From: VAZQ01 sp963807865
GTDB lineage: Bacteria; Pseudomonadota; Alphaproteobacteria; Rhizobiales; Xanthobacteraceae
NCBI GenBank assembly: GCA_963807865.1
Contig: CAWEDK010000012.1
Span: forward strand, 1 to 64,000
Direction of reading: 5' to 3'
DNA length: 64,000 nucleotides
The position numbers and the translations under genes are program-made. Every line of letters starts with the position of its first letter. Within the stretch, counting starts at the first letter, position 1. Below are positions 44,265-53,723 of the stretch, one piece after another. The notes beneath the pieces are model-generated. The model was not told the origin of the DNA. It saw only the letters and a program-made list of their open reading frames with translations, and did not search any database.

Positions 44265-45102
44265 GTGAGATTCTCGGCTAGCGCCCTTGTCGGGCTCGTC
44301 GTCGTCGCTTCGTCCGCGACGCTTGCTACGGCACAGGGAACTCCCCCGCCGAATTCGCTGGTCGAGATCGAGTATGTCCGGCCGCAGAAACGCGAGTATC
44401 AGCCGATCTACGACCGGCTGAAGAATCGCCAGGTGCTGGAGCAGTTGCAGCAGTTTCTGACTCCGCTGCGTTTGCCCAAGAAGCTGACCATCAAGCTGGA
44501 CCAATGTGGCGCCCCGAGCCGCCCTTACAAATTGGATGGCGTTGCCACCATCTGTTACGAGATCGTCGAGCAGATCGAGCGCGCCGCGTCAGGACTTACC
44601 GGCGAAGCGCGTACGTCGGCCATTACGGGCGCCTTCATTCAGGCCACCATGTACCAGATCGCGGTAGCGACCCTCGACATTCTGGACTTCCCGATCTGGG
44701 GACGCACCGGTGACGCCGCCGACCGGCTGTCCGCCTTCGTGATGCAGAATTTCGGCGAGGACCTTGCGATCCGCACCGTCACGGCGACGGCGAGATTCTT
44801 CGATGCCACCAAGCGGACCTGGACCGGCAGCGCGTTTGCTTCGGCGGACTCTCCCGAGGAGCAGCGCTTCTACAACTATCTCTGCATCGCCTACGGCAGC
44901 TCGCCCATTTCATTCAGATTCCTGGTCGCCGGCGGGGAGAATCAGAAATCCGATCCTGCCGATACCGCGCGCCCGGCGATGCGCCGGCGAGTTCGCGCAG
45001 GCGCGGCAGGCGTTCAACCTGAGGATCATGCCGTATGTCGACCCGCAAATGCTGGTGTGGGTCAGATCTCGTGACTGGCTGCTCCCACCCGACGTCAAGT
45101 GA
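44265..45102 (+). CDS. Exported DUF4344-like protein lacking the zinc motif, frameshifted near the end
   Basis: About 279 residues from a GTG at 44265 (GGAG eight bases before) that opens a signal peptide (VRFSASALVGLVVVASSATL). The DUF4344 fold is followed throughout: EIEYVRPQKREYQPIYDRLK, LEQLQQFLTPLRLPKKLTIK, ATICYEIVEQIERAA and DFPIWGRTGDAADRLSAFVM. Where the paralogue 0.9 kb downstream has HELGHAVFD, this protein reads YQIAVATLD, so the metallopeptidase residues are missing. A break near 44975 shifts the end to AQARQAFNLRIMPYVDPQML. First of three exported genes in a row; probably a pseudoenzyme partner. An ATG at 44229 is a less likely start. Confidence 0.8.
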
Positions 45103-45153
45103 GCGGTTCCTGGGTTCCTTTCCGTCTCGAACGTCTTGCAATCGGAAACAGCG

Positions 45154-46399
45154 ATGAAACTGGCGATGCGTGTCCGAATCCTGGCTTTCGCCCTCGTCGG
45201 GCTGACGTGCCTGAGCGTGCCGGCCGATGCGCAACGCGCTCCGGGCGGCCTCATCCACTACGAGTATGTGCCGCCGCATGAGCCTGCGCTATGTGGCTAC
45301 AGCGGAGCGCTTGAAGCAGTTCCGGCTGCTGGAGCAGCTCAGCGAATTCTTCTCGCCGGTGCGGTTGCCGCACAACTTCACGATGGTGACGGCGGAGTGC
45401 GGGGCCGTGAACGCCTTCTACTCACCGTCGCAACGACGGATCACGCTCTGCTACGAGTTCGTCGAATCGATCGAGCGAATCGGTCCCAAGGTCGGTGAGG
45501 TCTCCGAGTTTTCGTATCAGGAGGTGGTTGTCGGCGCGATCGTCGGCGTCATGCTGCACGAGCTTGGCCATGCGGTCTTCGACATGAACGAAGTGCCGGT
45601 GATGGGCCGGGAGGAAGACGCCGCCGACGCGATCTCGACGTTCATCGCGCTGCAATTCAACAAGGACGTCGCCCGCACCGTCGTGCGGGGCAGCGCCTAC
45701 CTGCACAAGGTGTCGTTCGCCTTCGGCGCGCCGCTCTATTGGGACGAGCACGGCACCGGCCTGCAGCGTTACTACAATTCGCTCTGTATCGCCTACGGCG
45801 GCGCGCCCGACCTATTCGCGGACCTGGTGGCGAAAGCTGACATGCCGAAGAGCCGCGCGGACAATTGCGCGCGCGAGTACGAGCAGGTCAAGCACGCGTT
45901 CGAGAAGACGCTCCTGCCCTATATCGACCGCGAGAAGATGAAGCAGGTGCAATCCAAGGCCTGGCTCAAGCTGACCCCGCAACAGGCGACGCTGCTGCAA
46001 CAGCAGCAACAGCAGCAGACGAAGACCTTCAGCCTGGCGGTCTGCAATCTGAGCGCCGTCACCAACGTGTCGGTCGCCATTCTCGTGCAGCTCATCAACG
46101 ATCCGCAGCAATGGCGGTCGCTCGGTTGGTTCAACGTCCCGAACGAAGGCTGCAATCTGATCGGCTCCTTCCACGGCGACCGCGCCTACCTTTACGCCGA
46201 GGGCAACAACGGCAAGATCGCGTGGCGCGCGCCCGACAACGACAAGACCGCGGCGAAACAGTGCATTCATCCCGAGAATGCGTTTGAAGTCGTTGCGACG
46301 ACACGCTGTCAGCCGGGCCAGGTCGTGAGGAACTTCGTCAGGCGCGACATCGAGCCAGGCTCGTTCGGCTTCACGTGGCGTCTCACAGGGGGCAAGTGA
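45154..46399 (+). CDS. Exported DUF4344 metallopeptidase-like domain fused to a DUF1036 domain, frameshifted near the start
   Basis: About 415 residues. A signal peptide (RILAFALVGLTCLSVPADA) and GGLIHYEYVPPHE precede a break near 45282. Then come RLKQFRLLEQLSEFFSPVRL and the zinc motif MLHELGHAVFDMNEVPV, followed by GREEDAADAISTFIALQF with the third ligand region. After a glutamine-rich linker (LLQQQQQQQTK, CAG/CAA microsatellite at about 45993-46014) comes a DUF1036 domain: FSLAVCNLSAVTNVSVAIL, WRSLGWFNVPNEGCNLIGSF and YLYAEGNNGKIAWRA, with paired cysteines. The neighbours carry each domain alone. The role is unknown; I infer a periplasmic zinc peptidase with a binding domain. Confidence 0.82.
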
Positions 46400-46466
46400 T
46401 CAATATGCCGGGGTCCGAGACTCACGCGACGCGCGCCAGTTCCGGTTTCGAGCAAGGAGCCTATTC

Positions 46467-46929
46467 ATGAAGATGCCGATCGCGATCGCTGGCTGCTGCG
46501 TGGCGGGGCTTTGTCTCTCGAACCTGACGCACGCACAGCAGACGAGCCAGGAATTCCAGCTCGCCTTCTGCAACATCAGCAATTTCTCGCGAGTGCTGGT
46601 CGCTATCGCCCATCGGCAGGACGCGCAGCGTTGGACGGTCGACGGCTGGTACCCGGTCGCCGACTACGGCTGCTCGATCGCCGGCACCTTCAAGGGCGAC
46701 ACGGTGTATTATTATGCCTTCGGCGAAACCCGCGACGGCCGCAATGTCACCTGGAGCCGCGCCGGACAACGACAAGACGGCGTCCTCGCAATGCGTGGAC
46801 CACGACAAGTTCTTCCGCATCACGGCCGGCCTGCCGGCCTGCGCGGCCGGACAAGAACCGGCACGGTTCAAGATGATCAAGGTCGCCCCGAACCAGTCCC
46901 GGATCACCTGGAGCCTGTCGGGTGGCTGA
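46467..46929 (+). CDS. Exported DUF1036-domain protein, frameshifted
   Basis: About 153 residues with a good AAGGAG site. The signal peptide (IAIAGCCVAGLCLSNLTHA) is followed by FQLAFCNISNFSRVLVAIAH, WTVDGWYPVADYGCSIAGTF and VYYYAFGETRDGRNVTWS; after a break near 46762 it continues APDNDKTASSQCVDHDKFF and SRITWSLSGG. The four cysteines match those of the C-terminal domain of the gene before. DUF1036 proteins are small exported proteins of unknown function. Third gene of the DUF4344/DUF1036 trio; 68 bases separate it from the fusion gene. Confidence 0.82.
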
Positions 46930-46958
46930 GAACGAAGCCTTCGGCTTCGGCCACTAGC

Positions 46959-47225
46959 CTATTTCACCGTCGCCTTGTCGACCGGCTGAGTTTCAGTTCC
47001 CTTGCCGGTCCTCGGCGCGAGAGGAATCACGCCCTGCGATTCGGGCGGCATGGTTGACTGTTCGAAGGCAAAGCTGATGCCGGCGTCAACCACCGGCTCA
47101 ACAGCGCGCGGCGCGGCGAACGATTGCTCTTCGACCGCATTGGGCGGCGCATCCCCGGACTGGGCATAGGCGGGTGCGGCAAACGCTACGCCTACCAACA
47201 CTGCTGCAAGGGTCTTGAAGGTCAT
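46959..47225 (-). CDS. Small secreted protein of unknown function
   Basis: 88 residues from the ATG at 47225: a clear signal peptide (TFKTLAAVLVGVAFAAPAYA cleaved after AYAQ) and a short polar mature part of about 65 residues without cysteines (FAAPRAVEPVVDAGISFAFE, GVIPLAPRTGKG). No domain recognised. It converges on the DUF1036 gene, 29 bases away. The segment upstream of 47225 in the same frame is not protein-like. Confidence 0.6.
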   Translation of the reverse strand: MTFKTLAAVLVGVAFAAPAYAQSGDAPPNAVEEQSFAAPRAVEPVVDAGISFAFEQSTMPPESQGVIPLAPRTGKGTETQPVDKATVK

Positions 47226-47348
47226 CTCGGCGCTCTCTGACACGGGGCTTCGCCTGTTAAACGGGCGATCCAGCGACCTTCCCGTGCTTTTGTGGCCGCT
47301 TCGCGACACGATAACGGACGCTGCGCCATCAATCCAGTTCGAGCCCGC

Positions 47349-48158
47349 TCATCCCTTGATCTGGCGGCCGGCCCGCACGTCGCCGATCAATGCGGTGAAC
47401 GCGGCGAGGCTCGCCTTCGCGGTGTTGGTGTAGGTCTCGGTCTGAGAATCGATCCATTTCTCGCCATAACCGATGGCGGTGTGGGCAAGCCGCACCCGGC
47501 CATCGAGCCACGGCCCGCCGCCGAAGCCGCCGATCACAGGGATTTTAACCGCGCCGACCACCGCGGCGCCCGCGACCGGCCCGGAGTTGGTGAAGTCGAG
47601 CAGCGAAGCGCCCGCCTCCTCCAACCGCCTGGCCTCATCGACCAGCTTCGCGGTCATCTCGGCGGTCGCCTGTGCGCCCGGCGCATTCTGCGCACTGTAG
47701 GGAATGCCGTAACGCATGGCGGTCTGCGGCGTGAGCCCGAACTGCGCGAACACCGGAATTCCCGCACGCACCAGCGCGCGCACCGCATCGGGAAATTCCG
47801 ACGCACCGTCAAGCTTGACGATGTCGGCGCCGCCCTCCTTCACCAGCCGGATGGCGGCGCGCAATGCGCTGTCGGTGCCCTCCTGCAGCGGGCCGAACGG
47901 AAAGTCGCAACTCACCAGCGCGCGCGAAACGCCACGGCGCACCGCCTTGCAGACCACCAGCATCTCGTCGAACGTGACTTCGAGCGGATTGTCATGTCCC
48001 CACAGGTTGACGCCGACCGAGTCGCCCACCGACACGAAATCGACGCCGGCGCGGTCGGCGATGCGCGCGATCTGAGTGTCCCAGGCGACGACGCCGACAG
48101 ATTTGCGCCCTTCCCGCTTCATCTGTTGCAGAGCCGGCAACGTAACCTTGTCCGCCAT
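47349..48158 (-). CDS. panB: 3-methyl-2-oxobutanoate hydroxymethyltransferase
   Basis: 269 residues, the usual PanB length. It transfers a hydroxymethyl group from methylene-tetrahydrofolate to 2-oxoisovalerate, the first step of pantothenate synthesis. Visible: VAWDTQIARIADRAGVDFVS, the metal-binding VGDSVGVNLWGHD, SCDFPFGPLQEG, GGADIVKLDG, VFAQFGLTPQTAMRYG and IPVIGGFGGGPWLDGR. PanB normally has MxGH and HVGLTPQ variants; the FAQFGLTPQ here marks a divergent subgroup, so another ketoacid substrate is possible. panC is not adjacent. Divergent from the FAD monooxygenase gene. Confidence 0.85.
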   Translation of the reverse strand: MADKVTLPALQQMKREGRKSVGVVAWDTQIARIADRAGVDFVSVGDSVGVNLWGHDNPLEVTFDEMLVVCKAVRRGVSRALVSCDFPFGPLQEGTDSALRAAIRLVKEGGADIVKLDGASEFPDAVRALVRAGIPVFAQFGLTPQTAMRYGIPYSAQNAPGAQATAEMTAKLVDEARRLEEAGASLLDFTNSGPVAGAAVVGAVKIPVIGGFGGGPWLDGRVRLAHTAIGYGEKWIDSQTETYTNTAKASLAAFTALIGDVRAGRQIKG

Positions 48159-48217
48159 GATTTATCTCGTCGTCTTGGCTATGGTTGCGGCGCTTCTAAC
48201 ACGGAAAGGACAATCGA

Positions 48218-49402
48218 GTGGCAGCGGTTCGTCGCATCAGCATTGTCGGCGCCGGACTCGGCGGTCTGGCGGCGGCGATCGCGCTGCGGCAGCAAGGCTT
48301 CGAGGTCGACGTGTTCGAGCAGGCCCCCGAACTCGGCGAGTTCGGCGCCGGCATCAACGTCACGCCGAATGCCGTGCGGGTTTTCGACGCGCTTGGACTT
48401 CGGGAGCGGCTGCACGCCGAAAGCTACCAGCCCGCCGGCATCGCCTGGCGGGACCTGAGCGACGGCCGGCTCAACGGCGTCCTGCCGCTCGATGCCGCCG
48501 GACAACGGTTCGGCGCGCCCTACTACGTCATCCACCGCGGCGATCTGCACCGCATCCTGAGCGAGGCCGTTCCAGGTTCCGCGCTGCATCTCGGCAAGCG
48601 CTGCACCGGTGTCGAACTGCGTACCGGCTCCACCGCGCTCACCTTCGCCGACGGCACAGCCCACGAGGCCGATCTCGTGATCGGCAGCGACGGCATCCGC
48701 TCGACCGTGCGCCGGATCGTGTTCGGCGGCGCCGGACCGCGCTACGCCGGGCATCTGTGCTGGCGCAGCCTCGTTCCGACCGAGGCGCTGCCGGCCGGAC
48801 ATCAGGACGCCTACGTCACGAACTGGGGCGGCCCCGGCGGCTTCGTGGTGAGCTACTACGTGCGGCAGGGCCGCTACGTGAACATCGTCGCGGTGCGCCG
48901 CCACGCCGAGTGGAGCGAGGAATCCTGGTCGGTGCCGAGCACGACCGAGGAATTGGTGCAGGCTTTCTCGGGTGCAGGTCCGCAGGTCGGCGAACTGCTG
49001 GCGCGGGCCACGCACTGCACCAAGTGGGGCCAGTTCACCGGCGAACACGCCCCGCAATGGACAAAAGGACGGGTCGCGCTGCTCGGCGACGCGGCGCACG
49101 CCATGCTGGCGACCTTCGCGCAGGGCGCCGCGATGGCGTTCGAGGACAGCTTCGTCCTGGCGAAATGGCTGGGGACCTACCGCGACGACCCGGCCCGCGC
49201 GCTTGGAGGCTACGAGGCAGTTCGCAAGCCGCGTGCGACGCGCGTGCAGAGCCTGTCGCGCACCGAGGTGGCGTTCAAGAAGGTCAGCACGCCGATCGAA
49301 CGGCTGCGGCGGGAGTGGGCCTACCTGACGCGCTTCGGCTCCACCTGGTCCTCGGTCTATCGGTGGATGTTCAGCTACGACCCGGTCACGCACTGGCGCT
49401 AA
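48218..49402 (+). CDS. FAD-dependent aromatic-ring monooxygenase (salicylate hydroxylase-like)
   Basis: 394 residues from a GTG at 48218. The group A flavin monooxygenase motifs are complete: ISIVGAGLGGLAAAIAL (GxGxxG), DLVIGSDGIRSTVRR (DG motif) and RVALLGDAAHAMLATFAQGA (GD motif). HRGDLHRIL is also typical. Relatives hydroxylate salicylate, 6-hydroxynicotinate or 3-hydroxybenzoate using NAD(P)H and O2. The substrate is not given by the sequence; the adjacent PanB-like enzyme and Bug binding protein suggest a small catabolic cluster, which is inference. Intact frame. Confidence 0.9.
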   Translation: MAAVRRISIVGAGLGGLAAAIALRQQGFEVDVFEQAPELGEFGAGINVTPNAVRVFDALGLRERLHAESYQPAGIAWRDLSDGRLNGVLPLDAAGQRFGAPYYVIHRGDLHRILSEAVPGSALHLGKRCTGVELRTGSTALTFADGTAHEADLVIGSDGIRSTVRRIVFGGAGPRYAGHLCWRSLVPTEALPAGHQDAYVTNWGGPGGFVVSYYVRQGRYVNIVAVRRHAEWSEESWSVPSTTEELVQAFSGAGPQVGELLARATHCTKWGQFTGEHAPQWTKGRVALLGDAAHAMLATFAQGAAMAFEDSFVLAKWLGTYRDDPARALGGYEAVRKPRATRVQSLSRTEVAFKKVSTPIERLRREWAYLTRFGSTWSSVYRWMFSYDPVTHWR

Positions 49403-49469
49403 GACAACAGGCGGGCGGGCCGCCCCCGCCGAGGTCGCCCGCCACCACGCCGCCCACCCTCAACGGCTG

Positions 49470-50435
49470 CTACTCGGCGGTGATCTTCCCGGTCTCGATC
49501 ACCGACTTCCAGCGGGCAATCTCGCCGGCCAGGAACTTGGCGAACTGCTCGCCGTTGCTGGCGACGACATCGAAACCGACCGCGTCGAACTTGGCTTTGA
49601 TGTCGGGCGAATTGGCCGACGCGGCGAGTTCGGCTTCGAGCTTCGCCCTGACCGCCGCAGGCAACCCCTTGGGCGCGGCGGCGGCCTGCCAGGAGTAGAC
49701 CTGCAAGTCATTCACGCCGGCTTCCATCATGGTCGGAACATCCGGCAGCGCCGCGGTGCGCTTGTCGCTCGTCACCGCCAGGGCCTTCAGCCCGCCGGCT
49801 TTCACCTGCTGGGCGATGGCACCGAGATTCTGGAACGAGACGTTGGCATGACCGGCGACCAGATCGTTGATGGCCGGGCCGCCGCCGCGGTACGGCACGT
49901 GAATGCCGGTGGTGCCGGTCTTCTGCCAGAACAGCGCGGCCGTGAGATGGTCCGACGACCCGATGCCGGAAGACGCGAACGTCACCTTGCCGGGATTCTT
50001 CTTCAGATACTCGATCAGCTCGCGAACATTGTTGGCCGGAAAGTTCGGATTGGCCACCAGCACGTTGGGCGTGCGCACGATGACGCTCAAAAGGTCGAAA
50101 TCCGTCAGCGGATCGTAGCGCAGATCCTTGAACAGCGCGGGATTGATGGCAAACACGCCGATCGATCCGATCAGAAGAGTATAGCCGTCGGCGGGCGCCT
50201 GCTTCATCGCCACTGCGCCGAGCGAGCCATTGGCGCCGCCGCGATTGTCGATGACGACCGACTGCTTGACGCGCTCGGCGAACTTGGCGGTGATCAGCCG
50301 CGCCGTCATGTCGGATGCGCCGCCGGGCGGAAACGGAACGATCACGGCGATGTTGCGCTCAGGGTAGTCGGCCGCAACAGCCGGCGCGGCAACAATGGCC
50401 GCCACGACCAGCGACAGAAGTCTCAACAGCTTCAT
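49470..50435 (-). CDS. Bug-family (TTT) periplasmic solute-binding protein, orphan
   Basis: 321 residues from the ATG at 50435, preceded by TCTGGAGGAAAC. A signal peptide (LLSLVVAAIVAAPAVAA) leads to YPERNIAVIVPFPPGGASDM, DNRGGANGSLGAVAMKQ, ADGYTLLIGSIGVFAINPAL, HVPYRGGGPAINDLV and PKGLPAAVRAKLEAEL. The Bug fold is intact. Located next to a second, NMT1-type binding protein and convergent with the FAD monooxygenase gene; no TctAB partner. The ligand is probably a carboxylate. Confidence 0.9.
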   Translation of the reverse strand: MKLLRLLSLVVAAIVAAPAVAADYPERNIAVIVPFPPGGASDMTARLITAKFAERVKQSVVIDNRGGANGSLGAVAMKQAPADGYTLLIGSIGVFAINPALFKDLRYDPLTDFDLLSVIVRTPNVLVANPNFPANNVRELIEYLKKNPGKVTFASSGIGSSDHLTAALFWQKTGTTGIHVPYRGGGPAINDLVAGHANVSFQNLGAIAQQVKAGGLKALAVTSDKRTAALPDVPTMMEAGVNDLQVYSWQAAAAPKGLPAAVRAKLEAELAASANSPDIKAKFDAVGFDVVASNGEQFAKFLAGEIARWKSVIETGKITAE

Positions 50436-50460
50436 GTTTCCTCCAGAAGGTTGGCTTGTT

Positions 50461-51498
50461 CTAGTTCGATCTCTTGTTGTACGGGCCAAGCTCCCGCACG
50501 GCCGCTTCGGCGAACGACGGATCGACCACCTGCTCGATCGTCACGTTGCCCTTGATCCAATCGCGCTGGCGATAATAGTCGAGATCGAACTTGAGGCTTG
50601 CGATATTGACCTTGCCGTCGGGATCGCAGCCGACGGATCAGTGCCGTAGAGCGCCGGGTCCTTGATCCGCGTCGATTCGGTCAGGATCGCGATCACCTCG
50701 GCGGCGTTGGGACCATCGAGCCTGCCGTCCTTCAGCGCGTCGTTGTAGAACCGCATGCCGCGCAAGTACGCCCGCATGAAGCGGCGGGCGGCGTCCGGGC
50801 GCTTGCTGGCGAAGCTCGTCGGAATACAGCAAGGTCGCGATCTGATGTCCCGGCAGCACCTCATCGTCACCGATGATCGCCACCGCCGAGCCGTTCTTGA
50901 TCGCCACCGTGGCCTGCGGCTCGACTGCGACCGCGGCATCGACCGCCTTGTTCTGCAGCGCGGCGACATATTCGGGGAACGCGATGTCCACGGTCTCGAC
51001 GTCGGACACCTTGAGGCCGCCGCGCTTGAGAATCTCGAACAAGGTCGGATGACTGGTGACGCCGGGCGCGCTGACCGCGATCTTCATGCCCTTGAGATCG
51101 CTCAATCCCTTGAAGCGGCCGCTGTCGATGTGCGACTTCAGCACCAGGAGGCGGCTGACCGTATAGCCGGGCTGCGAGGACGCCTTGTCGGCGACGATCC
51201 GCAGCTTGATGCCGCGCGCGACTGCGTTGTAGAGGCCCGCCGACGGCGAGCCGCCGCCGACGTCGAGTTGGCCGGCGCCGAGCGGCGGCACCATGTTGGC
51301 GGCGGAGGTGAACACCGTGGTGGTGACGGCGAGGCTTTCCTCGCGGAAATAGCCCTTCTTCTCGGCGACGAAAATACCGACGTCGCTCAGCGCGCTGGCG
51401 ATCCCGACCTTGACGGCGGCCGGCTCGCCCTGCGCCAGCGCCCCGCCGGCCGTCACCACGCAGACGGCGAAGCCGCACAGCAAACTCAACATTTTCAT
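50461..51498 (-). CDS. NMT1/SsuA-type ABC transporter substrate-binding protein, frameshifted
   Basis: About 345 residues. A signal peptide (MLSLLCGFAVCVVTAGGALA) precedes KVGIASALSDVGIFVAEKKG, GAGQLDVGGGSPSAGLYNAV, the loop GMKIAVSAPGVTSHPTLFEI and VDAAVAVEPQATVAIKNG, the pattern of nitrate/sulfonate/thiamine-precursor binding proteins. Breaks near 50815 and 50640 carry it through RRFMRAYLRGMRFYNDALKD and into DYYRQRDWIKGNVTIEQVVD, ending at 50461. No permease or ATPase genes are adjacent. It lies 25 bases before the Bug gene on the same strand, so the two may be cotranscribed. Confidence 0.85.
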
Positions 51499-51755
51499 CG
51501 CTCACTCCGGTTGACGACAAACAATCAGCAAATCGGATGCACCGCAACAGCCCCGTCTGCGCCACGGCAGCGCGGCCACGCCGGCGGCCGCCGCGAGCGG
51601 CGAAGCGGGGCAACGCCACGCCACGCCGGACGGTCTGCGGCGAAGTTGTCTGCGGCCCGCCGATGTGTGATCTACTCCGGCGCCTGAACCGGTGATGCCC
51701 CTGCATTCGTCTTCGTCTAGGGTCGACCGTCGGCGATGGGCACGTAGATGAAAAG

Positions 51756-51771
51756 TGTCGCGATCGCGACA
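51756..51771 (+). promoter_or_regulatory. 16-bp perfect palindrome before the formyltransferase gene
   Basis: TGTCGCGATCGCGACA reads the same on both strands and ends 11 bases before the ATG, next to the AAGGAG ribosome-binding site. It could be an operator or an RNA hairpin that masks the site. The rest of 51499-51755, between the divergent genes, shows nothing else I recognise. Confidence 0.35.
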
Positions 51772-51782
51772 AGGAGCTCGCA

Positions 51783-52821
51783 ATGGTGTCGATCGGACCC
51801 GTGAGGAATGTGATTCTCCTCGGAGCGTCGGACGCCTTTTCCCGCATTCAAAGCGCTGTGCGAGACGAATGGGGTCAAATGCATAGTGATCACATCGCCG
51901 GATCAGCAGCGAGCAATGCCCCAGATACCGGCCGATATCGTCACCGAAGACATATCGTCGCCCGACTGCGCCAGCCAGCTGAACAGCATGCTGCTCGAAG
52001 GCGAGATGATTGCCGTGTCCTTCGGCGCTAGGTGGATCTTAAAAAGCAAACTTCGCGACACTTTATTCCGCGGCCTGGTCTTGAACGCACACGGCACGAG
52101 ACTGCCGAACGACCGGGGCGGCGGCGGATTCAGTTGGAGAATCATGCGGGGCGATCGGATCGGCAATCTCGTCTTGCATCAGATCGACGACGGCATCGAT
52201 ACCGGCCCTGTCGTCCTCAGTGAAGAATACATCGTTCCCCGGCATATCCAGACGCCGGCGGAGCATGACGGATACTACCTACAAAAATTGAGCGGGTTCA
52301 TCTGCGAGTTTCTGAAAAAGATCATCGCGGAACGCTGCACTTTCGAAAGCGCTCCGCAGGTAAACTACAGCTCCACATATTATCCGCGGCTTCATACGCC
52401 GACGCATGGCTGGATCGATTGGTCGTGGCCGGCATCGGACATCGAAAAATTCATTCTGGCGTTCGACGCGCCGTACCCGGGCGCAAGGACATTCTGGAAA
52501 AACGAGATCGTCGTGTTGCGAAACTGCCAACTGCATGTCGGTGAAATTGGGCACCACGCGTTCCAGACAGGGTTGGTGATCCGAAACAACCGGAAATGGC
52601 TGACCGTTGCGTTAGGCGGGGAGCACTGTCTCCTGGTGTCGGATGCGCGCGATGAGAATGGCCGCGATCTCATCCCTCACATCAAGGAGGGTGATCGTCT
52701 GTTTACGCCGCAATCAACGCTGGATCTGGCGATGACGACCCGCGTTCAATTCACCTCCACGGGGTTGAAGCCGCAGGCTCAGGCGCCCCATGCCGGGGGC
52801 CGGAGCGCTGGCGAGAAATGA
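51783..52821 (+). CDS. Formyltransferase-family protein, probably sugar N-formyltransferase, frameshifted at the start
   Basis: About 345 residues. The first ~18 residues (VRNVILLGASDAF) continue in another frame as PAFKALCETNGVKCIVITSP after a run of four T near 51838. The formyltransferase core is LVLNAHGTRLPNDRGGGGFS (Asn-His of the active site) and VLHQIDDGIDTGPVVLSEEY (catalytic Asp region), with a C-terminal part HGWIDWSWPASDIEKFILAF typical of ArnA/VioF/Fmt-like proteins. Placed at the edge of a polysaccharide locus, formylation of an amino sugar with N10-formyl-THF is likelier than tRNA formylation. Base composition is visibly lower in GC than its neighbours, a hint of transfer. Good AAGGAG site seven bases before the ATG. 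Confidence 0.8.
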
Positions 52822-52870
52822 ACGTTTAGGCCTGCTCTTGAGAGTTCAGCCAAATCGCACGCGCGGCCCG

Positions 52871-53692
52871 TCAGGGCTTGATGAATATCGTGCTGTACCG
52901 CGCCAGATAGTCGCGGTGACGGGGGCTGATCGGCTCCAACGACCAGTAGTACCAGGGCCACGACGAGCGGCGCATCTCGTCGGCGTCGTGAATTGCGGCA
53001 ATGTTCCAGTCGAGCGGGGCAAGCTTGTGCGAGGCCAACAGCCTCGCTTTGGTTTCGAGATTCATCCCGCCGAGGAAGAGCACGCCGCCGGATCGCGTTG
53101 CGGCCACCAGGGACGCGAGGGCGGTTTCCGCGGACGCGTCGTCCATGTGAATCAGGAAGTTCTGCCCGAGCACGAGGTCGTAATTCTTGAACTGTCGAAA
53201 CTCCGCGGACAGGACATCGCCATACGCGAAGCTGACGCGCTCGCGAATGTCCGGCACCACCGTCCATTCGTCGCCGGATCGATCGAACAGCCTGGCCTCG
53301 AGTTGCTTCGCCACATCGCCGTCAGCGGAACCGAGACCATAGTCGGACGTGTAGCGCGCGGCCTCGGCGATCCCGAGTGCTTCACGAGAGATGTCGACGG
53401 CATCGATCCGCCAGTTCAACAGCGGAAATCGCAATGCCAGGAGGCCGCCCAGCGAATACGCCTCGCAACCGTAGCTGCAGCCGGCAACCAGGACCGACAG
53501 GTTGCCGGCCTTCGTCAGGCTTGCGAGCGGCCCTTCGAGCGCCGCAAGCTGATGCAGATTGCGGAAGAACTTGGTGGTGGTGGATTGAGTCGGCGGCTGG
53601 TGCTGCCGCCGCCACTCGTAGAGATACCGTCCGGCCCAGCGCGCCGGAGCGAGATCGAACAACCGGCGGTTCAATTGGTTGAGCGACGTCAT
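52871..53692 (-). CDS. CheR-like SAM-dependent methyltransferase
   Basis: 273 residues. FRNLHQLAALEGPLASLTK is followed by the SAM site VLVAGCSYGCEAYSLGGLLA (CheR-like GCSxGxExYSL), WRIDAVDISREALGIAEAAR and NYDLVLGQNFLIHMDD, then a strand with ATRSGGVLFLGGMN. CheR-like methyltransferases in polysaccharide or glycolipid loci often modify sugars rather than chemoreceptors. No chemotaxis genes are near. It lies 31 bases after the capsule-type gene on the same strand and converges on the formyltransferase gene. Intact. Confidence 0.83.
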   Translation of the reverse strand: MTSLNQLNRRLFDLAPARWAGRYLYEWRRQHQPPTQSTTTKFFRNLHQLAALEGPLASLTKAGNLSVLVAGCSYGCEAYSLGGLLALRFPLLNWRIDAVDISREALGIAEAARYTSDYGLGSADGDVAKQLEARLFDRSGDEWTVVPDIRERVSFAYGDVLSAEFRQFKNYDLVLGQNFLIHMDDASAETALASLVAATRSGGVLFLGGMNLETKARLLASHKLAPLDWNIAAIHDADEMRRSSWPWYYWSLEPISPRHRDYLARYSTIFIKP

Positions 53693-53723
53693 ACGGACTG
53701 GGCCCTGGGCGCGGCCGCGATCG

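Noticed and set aside
52871..53692. Chemotaxis methyltransferase CheR
   Set aside because: Only the SAM site resembles CheR; no receptor-binding domain features and no chemotaxis genes nearby.
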